A stretch of DNA of 35,927 bases from CAYVQE01 sp964633205 (GCA_964633205.1 CAZWFN010000056.1:1-35927); one strand, 5' to 3'. Positions 17,714-25,791 are shown, numbered from the stretch's first letter. Numbers and translations: made by a program. Notes: generated by a model from the sequence alone, not told the origin.

Positions 17714-17743
17714 CGGTTTCTGGAGCGCCGCCGGTCGGGGTGG

Positions 17744-17749
17744 TAGCAT
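17744..17749 (+). promoter_or_regulatory. Candidate extended -10 for the patatin gene (leaderless)
   Basis: TAGCAT preceded by TGG forms an extended -10-like element. It ends seven bases before ATG 17757, where transcription would normally begin. No Shine-Dalgarno sequence is present, so a leaderless message is the simplest reading. Confidence 0.4.
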
Positions 17750-17756
17750 ACGGGCG

Positions 17757-18629
17757 ATGAACGGGGTCTTTCTATCCGGCGGGGGCGCTCGTGGCGCCTA
17801 CGAGGTCGGGGTGCTCAAGACCCTGCTGCGCCACGGCCCGCCCATCCGGGTCATCGGCGGCGCCTCGGTCGGCGCCATCAACGCGGTGCTGGCCGCCACC
17901 GGCCAGCTCGACGAGCTGACCGAGGTCTGGCAGAAGCTGTCCACGCTCAAGATCTGGCGGCCGCGGGTCGACGTCTGGAAGCTGCGCCGCTGGACCTCGT
18001 TGACCGACAACCGCGGCTTGGCCGAACGTCTCAAGCGCAACGTGCACTGGGCCAAGCTGGCCCACGCCCGCATCCAGGTCTTCATCAGCGCCACCAACAT
18101 CAGTCTCAAGCGCGCCGAGACCTTCTCCAACGCCGACATCACCTACCGCCACGTGATGGCCTCCTCGGCCATCCCGATCCTGTTCCCGCCGGTGCGCATC
18201 GGCAAGTACTGGTACGTCGACGGCGCCTTCAGCTTGCTGCGGCCGCTCAAGCCCCTGCTGCGCGCCGGGGCCGAGCGCATCTTCACCGTGTTCCTCAGCC
18301 CGCGCCGGCCGCGCATCCGCGACCTGACCAACGTGCTCGACCTGTCGGACCGGGTGCTGGAGGTGATCCTGTCCTCGGCCATCGCCGGCGACCGCGAGCA
18401 GATCGAGGCCACCAATGCCGAGATCCTGCGCCTGCGCTCCAAGGGCATCGACCCGGGCCTGCTCGAGCACAAGCCCTACCGCCGGGTCGAGGTGATCCCC
18501 ATCTATCCCTCGCGCGACCTGGGCACGGTCAGCTCCTACGTGCGCTTCTCGGCCAGCCGGGCCCGCGAGCTGATCGAGCTGGGCATGACCGACTGCCACC
18601 AGGTGCTGGCGCGCAAGGGCCTGGCGTGA
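17757..18629 (+). CDS. Patatin-like phospholipase
   Basis: This 290-residue protein has the complete patatin catalytic set: oxyanion loop GGGARGAYEVGVL at residues 8-20, nucleophile elbow GASVGAIN, and the catalytic aspartate in YVDGAFS. Such enzymes are Ser-Asp dyad lipid acyl hydrolases that cleave phospholipids or lysophospholipids. There is no signal peptide, so it acts in the cytoplasm, at the membrane face, or is delivered by another route. No ribosome-binding site precedes ATG 17757, and a -10-like TAGCAT sits directly upstream, so the gene may be leaderless. It follows the acyl-CoA dehydrogenase by 82 bases, and the two together could release and oxidise acyl chains. It converges with the permease gene. 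Confidence 0.92.
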   Translation: MNGVFLSGGGARGAYEVGVLKTLLRHGPPIRVIGGASVGAINAVLAATGQLDELTEVWQKLSTLKIWRPRVDVWKLRRWTSLTDNRGLAERLKRNVHWAKLAHARIQVFISATNISLKRAETFSNADITYRHVMASSAIPILFPPVRIGKYWYVDGAFSLLRPLKPLLRAGAERIFTVFLSPRRPRIRDLTNVLDLSDRVLEVILSSAIAGDREQIEATNAEILRLRSKGIDPGLLEHKPYRRVEVIPIYPSRDLGTVSSYVRFSASRARELIELGMTDCHQVLARKGLA

Positions 18630-18651
18630 GCCGGAAGGGGCCGGCCGGCTC
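18628..18651. terminator. Weak hairpin between patatin and permease genes
   Basis: GAGCCGG (starting in the patatin stop codon) pairs with CCGGCTC over a ten-base loop. It lies between two converging genes but has no T-run on either strand. Confidence 0.25.
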
Positions 18652-18666
18652 CCGAGCCCCACCGGC

Positions 18667-19710
18667 TCAGTCGAAGGCCACCTGGTGGCGGCGGCGCAGC
18701 AGCAGCAGGAAAAACGGCCCACCCAGAAAGGCGGTCACCACCCCGACCGGCGGCTCGGTGGTCAGCGGCACGAACAGCAGCCGGGCGGCCAGATCGGCCA
18801 GCACCAGGAAGGCCCCGCCGGCCAGCGCCGAGGCCACCACCAGCAGCCGGTGATCCGGGCCCAGCAGCAGCCGGCACAGATGCGGCACGATCAGCCCCAC
18901 GAAGCCCACCAGCCCGGACACCGCCACCGCCAGTCCGGTCAACAGAGACGCGCTGAAGAACACCCGGCGCTTGAAGCGCTCCACGTCCAGGCCCAGGTGC
19001 GCCGCGCCTTGCTCGCCCAGGCTCATGGCGTTCATGCCGGCGGCCTGGGCCACCAGGACCACCACCCCGACCAGCACCCCGATGGCCAGCCAGCCCAGGG
19101 TGGAGTAGGCCGGCGCGCTGAGCGCGCCCATCAGCCAGAACAGCATCTCCTGGGCCTTGTCGGCCGAGACCACGGTCTTGAGGAACATGATCACCGCCGA
19201 GGCGAAGGCGTTGAACACCACCCCCACCAGCAGCACGGTGGTGGTGTCGACCCGGCCGGCCACCCGACCCAGCCGGTAGACCAGCAGCGTGGCCGCCACC
19301 GCGCCCAAGAAAGCCGCCGGCGCCTGCAGCAGCAGCCCGCCGCCCAGCAGCCCACCGGCGATGGCCAGCGCCAGGGTGCCGCCCAGCGCAGCGCCACCCG
19401 ACACGCCCATGATGAAGGGATCGGCCAGCGGGTTGCGCAGCAGGGCCTGGAAGGCCACCCCCACGGCGGACAGGGCCATGCCCACCAGGCAGGCCAGCAG
19501 GGTGCGCGGCAGCCGCAGCAACATAAACGTGGCCGCGGCCGGGTTGCGCTCCGGCTCCAACGGCCACAGCTCGGACCAGGCCACCCCGCCCGGACCCAAC
19601 AAGGCCCCGGCCGCCACGCAGCCCAGCAGCAGCAGCAACAGCCCGGCGTTGATCCAACAGAACCGGCGCCAACTGAGCACCCGGCCTCCGTCTGTAGCGC
19701 GGCTGGTCAC
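18667..19710 (-). CDS. btuC: BtuC/FecCD-type ABC transporter permease
   Basis: This 347-residue permease has about ten membrane helices and the FecCD signatures: LRLPRTLLACLVGMALSAVGVAFQALLRNPLADPFIMGVSGGA (given here as a positional landmark near residues 65-107), the cytoplasmic coupling loop around GAAHLGLD, and VGFVGLIVPHLCRLLLGPDHR near residue 275. It would import cobalamin, haem or an iron siderophore. It is the only permease in the window and probably pairs with the ATPase at 12768-13583 and the binding protein at 24758-25681. GTG 19710 is preferred: the minus strand has TATGAT (19722-19717) only six bases before it and no ribosome-binding site, which suggests a leaderless message. 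The open frame continues to 19992 without support. Confidence 0.9.
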   Translation of the reverse strand: MTSRATDGGRVLSWRRFCWINAGLLLLLLGCVAAGALLGPGGVAWSELWPLEPERNPAAATFMLLRLPRTLLACLVGMALSAVGVAFQALLRNPLADPFIMGVSGGAALGGTLALAIAGGLLGGGLLLQAPAAFLGAVAATLLVYRLGRVAGRVDTTTVLLVGVVFNAFASAVIMFLKTVVSADKAQEMLFWLMGALSAPAYSTLGWLAIGVLVGVVVLVAQAAGMNAMSLGEQGAAHLGLDVERFKRRVFFSASLLTGLAVAVSGLVGFVGLIVPHLCRLLLGPDHRLLVVASALAGGAFLVLADLAARLLFVPLTTEPPVGVVTAFLGGPFFLLLLRRRHQVAFD

Positions 19711-19716
19711 GGGCGC

Positions 19717-19745
19717 ATCATACCCGACCCTCCGGCGATTCCCAA
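19717..19745 (-). promoter_or_regulatory. Candidate promoter for the permease gene (leaderless)
   Basis: On the minus strand TTGGGA (19745-19740) and TATGAT (19722-19717) are 17 bases apart. The -10 ends six bases before GTG 19710, so the transcript should start at or next to the codon. Spacing and -10 agree with sigma-70; the -35 matches four of six. Confidence 0.5.
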
Positions 19746-19879
19746 ACGCGGGTCGAGCCCGGCCTGGACGTGGCCGTTGCCCGGGTTCGCTGCGGCGTGG
19801 TACAGGTAGGAGCGGATCGGCCCCGCGCCAGGGATCGCCGGCTGGCCGCGGCCGGCGGCCCGGGAGGTGAGTCCCAGCC

Positions 19880-21697
19880 ATGTCGCTCGACGCCGTGCTC
19901 GACCGCCACCCCGCCCTGGGCGATCTGCTGCATCGCCGCCCCGAGCTGCGCCCGGCGGCCGAGCGGTTGGTCGCCTGGGGGCTGGTCGGCACGCTGGACC
20001 GCTACCTGGACGACGCCGGCCCGGCGGAGCTGGGCACCTTTTTGTCCGAGCTGGAGCGCGTGGATCCCGAGCGGCTGGCCATCCACCGCCGGGCGCTGCG
20101 CGAGCCGCCCGGCGATCCGCTGGGCCCCGAGGACGTCGAGCCGGTGCGCCTGGTCACCCTGGACGAGCAAGCCGAACGCGAGGCGGCCGATACCGCCGCC
20201 GGGCTGGAGGCGCTGCGCGCCGGCCGCTGGGCCTCGCTGGCGTTCGCCGGCGGCTCGGGCACCCGCTTTTTCTCCCAGATCGAGGAGCTGGACCGGGCGC
20301 TGGCCGAGCCCAATGAACGGCTGCGGCACGAACGCTTCGACGTCACCGCGCCCAAGGGGGTGTTTCCCATCTCGCCGGTGGCCGGCCTGAGCTTCTACGA
20401 GCGCATCGCCGCCGCGGCCCTGGCCGCGGGCGTGCGCGCCGGCCGCCTGCCCTGGGTGCTGCTGCTGACCTCACGGGTGACCCACGAGCGCAGCCTGGCC
20501 TACCTGCAGCAGCGCGATCTGTGGGGCATGCCGGCGGCCGGCTTCATCGCCTTTCGCCAGGCGGACGAGCCGCGGCTCGACGACCGCGGCGACCTGGTGG
20601 TGGCCGATCGAGAAGGCCACCTGGCCTGGACCGGCGACGGCCACGGTGGGGTCTACCGGGCCCTGCTGGCGCCCGGCCGCGACGGCCCCGGGGTGCTCGA
20701 GCGGCTGCGGGCCGACGGGGTCGAGCAGCTGGTGATGCACAACGTCGACAACGCCGCCGCCCGGCCCTTCGCCCCGGCCCGGCTCGGCTTCCACCTGCGC
20801 GACCGGGCCCTGTTCACCGTCTCGGCCACCCGCAAGACCGACCCGGAGGAAAAGGTCGGGGTGCTGATGCGGCTGAAATCCAGCGGGCGCATCGAGGTGG
20901 TCGAGTACAACGTGATCGACCGCGCCCTGGCCGCGGCGCGCGACCCCGCCAGCGGCCGGCTGCTGCACGAGGCCGGCAACATCAACACCAACCTGGTGGC
21001 GGTCGAGGCCATCACCCCGGACATCGACCCCACCCTGTACACCGGCAAGCGGATCACCTCGCGCCGCGGGGTGGTGGCCTCGAGCTCTCTGGAGATGCTC
21101 AACCAGCACCTGACGCGCGAGCTGCCGGCCGATCGGGTGCGGGCCTACGAGGTGCAGCGCCAGGACTTCTTCATGCCCACCAAGAACGTCACCGGGCCCG
21201 ACTCGGTGGCCAGCACCAGCGCCATGCTGTCGCAGCGCTTCGCCCGGCTGCTCGGCGCCGCCGGCGCCAGAATCGACCCGGCGGCCATCTGCGACCTGCA
21301 CCCGGCCTGCGGGGCCGGCCCCGCGGCCCTGGCCGAGCGCGGTCTGGGCCCGGGTTGGCAGCTCGGCGCCGGCGCGCGGCTGTACCTGTGCGCCCGGCTG
21401 GGCCTGGCCGACGGCGCACCGATCGCCGCCGGCCCGGTGACGGTCGAGCCCGGCGCCACCTTGATCGTCGACGCCCGCCGGCCCTACGGCGAGCCGCGGC
21501 TGGGACCGGAGCGCAGCCTGACCCTGGCGACCGAGCGGGCCTCGCGGGTGCAGCTCGGCCGCGGTCTGGTGGTTCGCGCGGGCGTGACCGTGCGCTTGCG
21601 CATCGGGCCGGGCGCCCGGCTGGAGGTGACCAACGGGCGGGTGTTCGACCGCGATGTCGACCTCGAGCTCGGCCCGGGCGAGTCGCAGCTGATCTGA
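19880..21697 (+). CDS. UDPGP/UAP-family nucleotide-sugar pyrophosphorylase
   Basis: This 605-residue enzyme belongs to the eukaryotic-type UDP-sugar pyrophosphorylase family (UDPGP/UAP), which joins UTP with a sugar 1-phosphate such as GlcNAc-1-P or Glc-1-P. It has the nucleotide loop AFAGGSGTR (121-129) with TAPKG (156-160), the GDGHGG motif (252-257) and VMHNVDN (285-291) for the metal and uridine. The loop reads GTRFF rather than the usual GTRLG. The C-terminal 150 residues form beta-strand repeats, as in a small left-handed helix. ATG 19880 has GGGAGG (19862-19867) twelve bases upstream, a long gap. No sugar genes adjoin it. The exact sugar is unknown. Confidence 0.85.
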   Translation: MSLDAVLDRHPALGDLLHRRPELRPAAERLVAWGLVGTLDRYLDDAGPAELGTFLSELERVDPERLAIHRRALREPPGDPLGPEDVEPVRLVTLDEQAEREAADTAAGLEALRAGRWASLAFAGGSGTRFFSQIEELDRALAEPNERLRHERFDVTAPKGVFPISPVAGLSFYERIAAAALAAGVRAGRLPWVLLLTSRVTHERSLAYLQQRDLWGMPAAGFIAFRQADEPRLDDRGDLVVADREGHLAWTGDGHGGVYRALLAPGRDGPGVLERLRADGVEQLVMHNVDNAAARPFAPARLGFHLRDRALFTVSATRKTDPEEKVGVLMRLKSSGRIEVVEYNVIDRALAAARDPASGRLLHEAGNINTNLVAVEAITPDIDPTLYTGKRITSRRGVVASSSLEMLNQHLTRELPADRVRAYEVQRQDFFMPTKNVTGPDSVASTSAMLSQRFARLLGAAGARIDPAAICDLHPACGAGPAALAERGLGPGWQLGAGARLYLCARLGLADGAPIAAGPVTVEPGATLIVDARRPYGEPRLGPERSLTLATERASRVQLGRGLVVRAGVTVRLRIGPGARLEVTNGRVFDRDVDLELGPGESQLI

Positions 21698-21701
21698 GCG
21701 T

Positions 21702-23090
21702 TCAGCGCCAGCCGGTCAGCGCGGGCCAGACCAGCAGCCCCAGGGCCAGCACGAAGAAGGCCAGCTGCAGCTTGATGTTCCACTTGAACCAGCGCTGGAA
21801 CGGAATCTTGGCCAGCCCCAGGGTGCCCACGGTGACGCCCGAGGTGGGGATGATCATGTTGGTGAAGCCGTCGCCGAACTGGTAGGCCAGCACCGCGGTC
21901 TGGCGGGTGATGCCCGACAGGTCGGCCAGCGGGGCCAGCAGCGGCATGGTCAGCGCGGCCTTGGTCGAGCCCGAGGGGATGAAGAAGTTGAGCAGCATCT
22001 GCAGCCCGTACTGCACGTCGGCCGCCAGCACCGGCGGCAGCTCGGAGGTACCAGCCGCCAGGCCGTGCAGCAGGGTGTCCATGATGCGACCCTGCTCCAG
22101 CACCACGATGATGCCGCCGGCGAAGCCCACCACCAGCGCCGCCGAGGCGATGTCCTTGCAGCCGGCCACGAAGGACTGGGCCAGCTGGTTGGGCCCCATG
22201 CCGGCGATGATACCGGCCGCCAGGCCCATGGCCAGAAACAGACCGGCCAGCTCCTGGATGTACCACTGCCAGATGATCACGCCCAGGATCATGAACACCA
22301 CCCCGGCCAACAACACCAGCAGCACCAGGCCGTGGCGCCAGTGGAAGTCCTCGGCCTCGACCCGCTGGCGCTCGAGCTCGGCACGGCGCTGTTGATCCAG
22401 GTCGTACATGGGGCTGCGGCTGGGGTCGCGCTTGATGCGGGCGGCGTAGACCATCACCCAGGCGATGGTGAAGGTGGTGATCAGCAGCCACACCAGCACC
22501 CGGTAGCCCATGCCGCTCAGCGGCTCGATGCCGGCCAGGCCCTGGGCGATCTGCAGCGTGAAGGGGTTGAAGAAGGCGCCGGCGAAGCCCACCCCGGCGG
22601 CCAGGAAGGTCAGGCTGACGCCGACGATCGAGTCGTAGCCCAGCGCCAGCGCCATGGGCACGAAGATCAGGGCGAAGGGCATGGCCTCCTCGCACATGCC
22701 GAAGGCGGCGCCGAAGAAGGAGAACAGGGTCATCACGATCGGGATCACCAGAAACTCGCGTCCCTCCAGCAGGCGCACCAGGCGGTGGATGCCGGCGGTG
22801 ATGGCGCCGGTGGCGTTGAGCATGAAAAAGGCGCCGCCGACCACGAAGACGAAGGCGATGATCTCGGCCAGGCGCAAAAATCCCTTGATGGGAGCGGTGA
22901 ACACCTCGAGCAGCTGCGGCTCGGCCTCGATCCGCTGGTAGGTTCCCTCGACCAGCACGGTGCGGGTGGTGCCGCCAACCTCTTGTTGGCGCCGCTGGTA
23001 CTCGCCGCCCGGCACGAACCAGGTGGCCACCGCGGCCAGCAAGATCAAGGTGAACACGATGGCGAATACGTCCGGAATCCGTTTCAACAT
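21702..23090 (-). CDS. YfcC-family (DcuC-like) membrane carrier
   Basis: This 462-residue protein has about 12 membrane helices and matches the YfcC family of the DcuC/C4-dicarboxylate carrier clan. Landmarks are the start RIPDVFAIVFTLILLAAVATWFVPGGEY (residues 4-31), the conserved FGMCEEAMPFALIFVP, then GFAGAFFNPF, and the second-half hairpin NFFIPSGSTKAALTMP followed by YQFGDGFTNMIIPTSG. Family members are annotated as short-chain fatty acid, dicarboxylate or amino acid carriers; the substrate is not known. A charged cytoplasmic loop of about 45 residues lies mid-protein. GGGGAG stands eight bases before ATG 23090. The stop is only four bases from the stop of the converging UDPGP gene, leaving no room for a terminator. 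Confidence 0.9.
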   Translation of the reverse strand: MLKRIPDVFAIVFTLILLAAVATWFVPGGEYQRRQQEVGGTTRTVLVEGTYQRIEAEPQLLEVFTAPIKGFLRLAEIIAFVFVVGGAFFMLNATGAITAGIHRLVRLLEGREFLVIPIVMTLFSFFGAAFGMCEEAMPFALIFVPMALALGYDSIVGVSLTFLAAGVGFAGAFFNPFTLQIAQGLAGIEPLSGMGYRVLVWLLITTFTIAWVMVYAARIKRDPSRSPMYDLDQQRRAELERQRVEAEDFHWRHGLVLLVLLAGVVFMILGVIIWQWYIQELAGLFLAMGLAAGIIAGMGPNQLAQSFVAGCKDIASAALVVGFAGGIIVVLEQGRIMDTLLHGLAAGTSELPPVLAADVQYGLQMLLNFFIPSGSTKAALTMPLLAPLADLSGITRQTAVLAYQFGDGFTNMIIPTSGVTVGTLGLAKIPFQRWFKWNIKLQLAFFVLALGLLVWPALTGWR

Positions 23091-23120
23091 CCTACCCGCT
23101 CCCCGGTCCGGCTTCTGTGC

Positions 23121-23126
23121 TATTAT
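23121..23126 (+). promoter_or_regulatory. Extended -10 for the small zinc-ribbon gene (leaderless)
   Basis: TGC followed by TATTAT gives an extended -10 that matches the consensus at five of six positions. It ends eight bases before ATG 23135, which has no Shine-Dalgarno sequence, so the message is probably leaderless. Confidence 0.5.
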
Positions 23127-23134
23127 TTGGCGCC

Positions 23135-23362
23135 ATGGATGAGATGACGATCATTACCGAGTACACCTTCGACGAGATGCCCAAGCGCCGCCTGCTGGAG
23201 CTCTTCCGAGCCGGTGCCAAGCTCTACAAGATATGCGAGAACTCCGCCTGCGATCAATACCAGCAGTACCAGCCCATCAGCTCCGATCAGGAGTTGATGA
23301 CCTACTGCCTGCGCTGCGGCCGCAAGGTGCTGCGCTATGGGGTGGAGGAGCCGGGCTCATAG
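23135..23362 (+). CDS. Small zinc-ribbon protein, 75 residues
   Basis: This is a small protein with two Cys pairs, Cys34-x4-Cys39 and Cys58-x2-Cys61, the spacing of a zinc ribbon. The first half is a charged helix (FDEMPKRRLLELFRAGAKLYK). It may bind nucleic acid or a protein; no family name comes to mind. ATG 23135 is chosen because a TATTAT -10 ends eight bases before it; GTG 23117 would lie inside that promoter and ATG 23144 is also possible. It starts divergently from the carrier gene, 44 bases apart. Its stop overlaps the end of the opposing ATPase gene by six bases. Coding bias (G/C third positions) and the Cys pattern support a real gene. Confidence 0.72.
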   Translation: MDEMTIITEYTFDEMPKRRLLELFRAGAKLYKICENSACDQYQQYQPISSDQELMTYCLRCGRKVLRYGVEEPGS

Positions 23363-24724
23363 CAGGTGGCGCGGCAGGCGCCGGCTCTGCGGCCGCGCCG
23401 GCTGACCCGAGTCCAGCTCCTTATCAACCGCCTTGGCGGTCAATTTTGGCTCGAGCAGCCAGTCTGCCAGGTGGCGCACGGCGATGCTGCCCGGGCCGGC
23501 CAGGGCCCGATCGCCCACCCCGGCGCCGTCGGTCAACAGCAAGCCGGCCGGGCAGCCACAGTCGGTCATGGCCTGGCCCAGCGGGCGCAGATCCGGATCG
23601 GGGCGGCCGAGCTGCAGATCGAGCACCAGCTCCAGGCGGCTGCCGCTCTCGACCACCAGCCCGTGGCGGTTGCGGGCCCGCCAGGCCCAGGGCCGCAGCC
23701 CGGCCCGCAGCACGCCGTGCAGCACCGCGGTCCAGGCCAGACCGGCGCGGGTGGGCATCTCGATATCAACCGATATACCATCCTGTTCTTCCGGGGGCGT
23801 CTGCCGCAAGGCCCAGGCCAGCCCGGTATCGGCGGCGAAGCACAGCCGGGCCGCCTGGTTCGGCCGCGCTCGGTCCTCCAGGCGGGTCACCAGGTGGATC
23901 AGGCCGGCCGCCTGCAGGTGGGCCAAGAAGCGCCGGGCCTGGTCGACCGAGCGGGTCAGGCTGCCCTTGAGGCGCGAGGCCGAGACCGGCCGTCCGGTCT
24001 GCGTCAACAAATAAACCGACATGGCGGTCAATATATTGGCATCGCGCACCTGTTGTCGCAGCAGCACGTCCTGCATCAGGCTGGCGAAGAAGACCTCGAT
24101 CAGGCTCCGCCGCCGGCCCTCGGCCGATCGCTCCACGGGCAGGCCGCCGGCGCGCAGGAAATCGTCCAGCCTCTGCCGGCCGGACTCTATATCAACCTTT
24201 TTGTCGGTGTATTCTTTGATCCAGGCGCCCAGGTCGAGCGGCAGGCAATCCACCGCCGCAATTCCGGCCGGGGCGGCCCCGCCCACCGGCCCGGTGGCGG
24301 CGGCCGCCACCGCCAGCCTGCGGCGCGCCCTGGCCTGCCGCGCCCAGTCGGCCCAGTGGTCCAGCCGCTCCACCCCGTCCAGCAGCACCAGCTTCAGGCC
24401 GCTCCCTTCGGCCAGCAGCGCCTCCAGCCAGGCGACCGAGGGCCGCGGTGCCCACAGTGGATCCTCCAGGTCGACGAACAGGATCGCCCGCCGCTCCCAA
24501 CCGCGGGCGGCCGCCCGGCTGGCCAGCCCGCGCAGCAGGGTGGTCTTGCCGCTGGCCCGGGCACCGCGCACCAACACCAGCCCGCGCTGGTCCAGCCCGG
24601 CCTGCAGGCGCTCGAGTTCGGGCCGGGCGAAGGGGCGGGCACCGGGATAGCGGTCCCAGCCCGACCAGCGGTTGATGGTGGCGGCGCTGTCCAGGGGCTG
24701 GTTCATTTGTTTATCAGTCGGCAT
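23357..24724 (-). CDS. AAA/DUF4143-type ATPase
   Basis: This protein of about 455 residues has Walker A GARASGKTT, Walker B LKLVLLDGVERL, and the FLRAGGLPVERS segment typical of AAA_14/DUF4143 ATPases. A winged-helix-like region follows (RQQVRDANILTAMSVYLLTQTGRPVS with SASRLKGSLTRSVDQARRFLAHLQAAGLIHLV), and the C-terminal third looks like a nuclease-like fold region (SRLELVLDLQLG), as in DUF4143 proteins. Their cellular role is poorly known. ATG 24724 gives MPTDKQMNQ; GTG 24742 and ATG 24706 are alternatives and none has a good ribosome site. The gene holds several AT-rich codon clusters (near 23763, 24187 and 24050) unlike its neighbours, which suggests recent gain. It lies 33 bases after the BtuF gene. 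Confidence 0.82.
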   Translation of the reverse strand: MPTDKQMNQPLDSAATINRWSGWDRYPGARPFARPELERLQAGLDQRGLVLVRGARASGKTTLLRGLASRAAARGWERRAILFVDLEDPLWAPRPSVAWLEALLAEGSGLKLVLLDGVERLDHWADWARQARARRRLAVAAAATGPVGGAAPAGIAAVDCLPLDLGAWIKEYTDKKVDIESGRQRLDDFLRAGGLPVERSAEGRRRSLIEVFFASLMQDVLLRQQVRDANILTAMSVYLLTQTGRPVSASRLKGSLTRSVDQARRFLAHLQAAGLIHLVTRLEDRARPNQAARLCFAADTGLAWALRQTPPEEQDGISVDIEMPTRAGLAWTAVLHGVLRAGLRPWAWRARNRHGLVVESGSRLELVLDLQLGRPDPDLRPLGQAMTDCGCPAGLLLTDGAGVGDRALAGPGSIAVRHLADWLLEPKLTAKAVDKELDSGQPARPQSRRLPRHLL

Positions 24725-24757
24725 ATCGGTTGATCGAACCACAGGCGCCGGCGCCGG

Positions 24758-25681
24758 TCAATCCTTTCGTTCGGCTCCCAAGGCCTCTATCTCGGGATGC
24801 AACAACACGGTCAGCCGCTCCAGCCCCTGGACCAAGCGGGGACCGGGGCGGAACCACAGCGCCGAGTCGAACTGGTGGATGCGGTCGTGGCGTACCGCCG
24901 GGATGACCTGCCAGCGCCGCCAGAAGCCGCGCACCTCGGCCGGCTCCATCGAGGCGCCGCTGCCCGAGGCCGAGGCGTCGACGATCACCTCCGGCGCCAG
25001 CTCCAGCACCGCCTCGAGCGGCAGCTTGGGGTAGCGTACCTTCGCATTCGACAAGACGTTTTCGGCGCCGGCGGAGCGGATCATCCAGTCGGCGAACGAG
25101 CCCGGGCCAGCAGCCACCAGCGGCCGGTGGCCGTAGACCAGCAGCACCCGGGGCCGCTTCAACTCGGCCACCCGGCGGGCCACCCGGGCGGCCCGGCGCT
25201 TCATGTCGGCGACCAGCTCGGCCGACCGCGACTCGCACTCCAGCCAGCGGCCCAGCTCGGCGATGGCCCGGTAGACGTCGTCGATGGCGTAGGCCGGCAG
25301 CACCAGCACCGGGATGGACAGGCGGCTCAGCCCGCGCATGCGCTCGCGGTTGCCCGAGTTGGGCACGCAGACCACCAGGTCGGGCTTCAGCCCGGCGATG
25401 ACCTCCAGGCTGGGGTCGAGAAAACCGCCGACCTCGGGCAGCTGCTCGACCTGCGGCGGGTAGTCGTCGTAGCGGGTCACCCCCACCACCCGCTCGCCCG
25501 CGCCCAGGGCGAAGACGATCTCGGTCAGGTTGGGCGCCAGGGATACCAACCTTTTTACCGGTTGTTTCGGTCGGGCCGGGCCCAGGAAGGTCGGCTGGCT
25601 CGGAGGTCCGGCCAGCGCCGCTCCGGCCGCGAAGGCCACGGCCAGCGCCAGCGTCACCAGACCCTGCTCGACCGTCTTCAT
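24758..25681 (-). CDS. btuF: BtuF-type periplasmic cobalamin-binding protein
   Basis: This 307-residue protein has a signal peptide (MKTVEQGLVTLALAVAFAAG, then AALA) and one periplasmic binding domain of the class III, helix-linked type. The strand RLVSLAPNLTEIVFALGAG, then VVGVTRYDDYPPQVEQLPEVGGF and LKPDLVV match BtuF, which hands vitamin B12 to BtuCD. Haem or siderophore cannot be excluded. GGGAG lies seven bases before ATG 25681, clearly better than the upstream frame to 25756. The ATG overlaps the stop of a 37-codon hydrophobic frame (ATGA), and both lie downstream of a TTGACA promoter. Its ATPase and permease partners are probably the genes at 12768 and 18667, with no transporter gene next to it. 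Confidence 0.9.
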   Translation of the reverse strand: MKTVEQGLVTLALAVAFAAGAALAGPPSQPTFLGPARPKQPVKRLVSLAPNLTEIVFALGAGERVVGVTRYDDYPPQVEQLPEVGGFLDPSLEVIAGLKPDLVVCVPNSGNRERMRGLSRLSIPVLVLPAYAIDDVYRAIAELGRWLECESRSAELVADMKRRAARVARRVAELKRPRVLLVYGHRPLVAAGPGSFADWMIRSAGAENVLSNAKVRYPKLPLEAVLELAPEVIVDASASGSGASMEPAEVRGFWRRWQVIPAVRHDRIHQFDSALWFRPGPRLVQGLERLTVLLHPEIEALGAERKD

Positions 25682-25791
25682 CGCAAGCTCCCTCGAAGCC
25701 GCGGGCGCGGACTCCATCCGCACAGCGCTGCCACCGCACCCAAGGGTACGGCACAAACCGCCGCCGCAACCAAAGCCAAAAGCAGTACCAT
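25678..25791 (-). CDS. Possible 37-residue single-helix membrane peptide coupled to btuF
   Basis: A short frame begins ATG 25791 and encodes one hydrophobic helix (MVLLLALVAAAVCAVPLGA and on to LCGW), followed by a basic tail (SPRPRLRGSLR). Its TGA overlaps the btuF ATG as ATGA, the usual form of coupled genes. It lies between a strong TTGACA promoter and btuF. It could be a membrane peptide of the importer, a leader peptide controlling btuF, or a chance frame. Third positions are less GC-rich than in neighbouring genes and the ribosome site is weak (TTGGA), which argues for caution. Confidence 0.4.
   Translation of the reverse strand: MVLLLALVAAAVCAVPLGAVAALCGWSPRPRLRGSLR

Noticed and set aside
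24758..25756. Longer BtuF start at 25756
   Set aside because: It adds a Cys/Gly-rich leader before a normal signal peptide; GGGAG before ATG 25681 decides the start.
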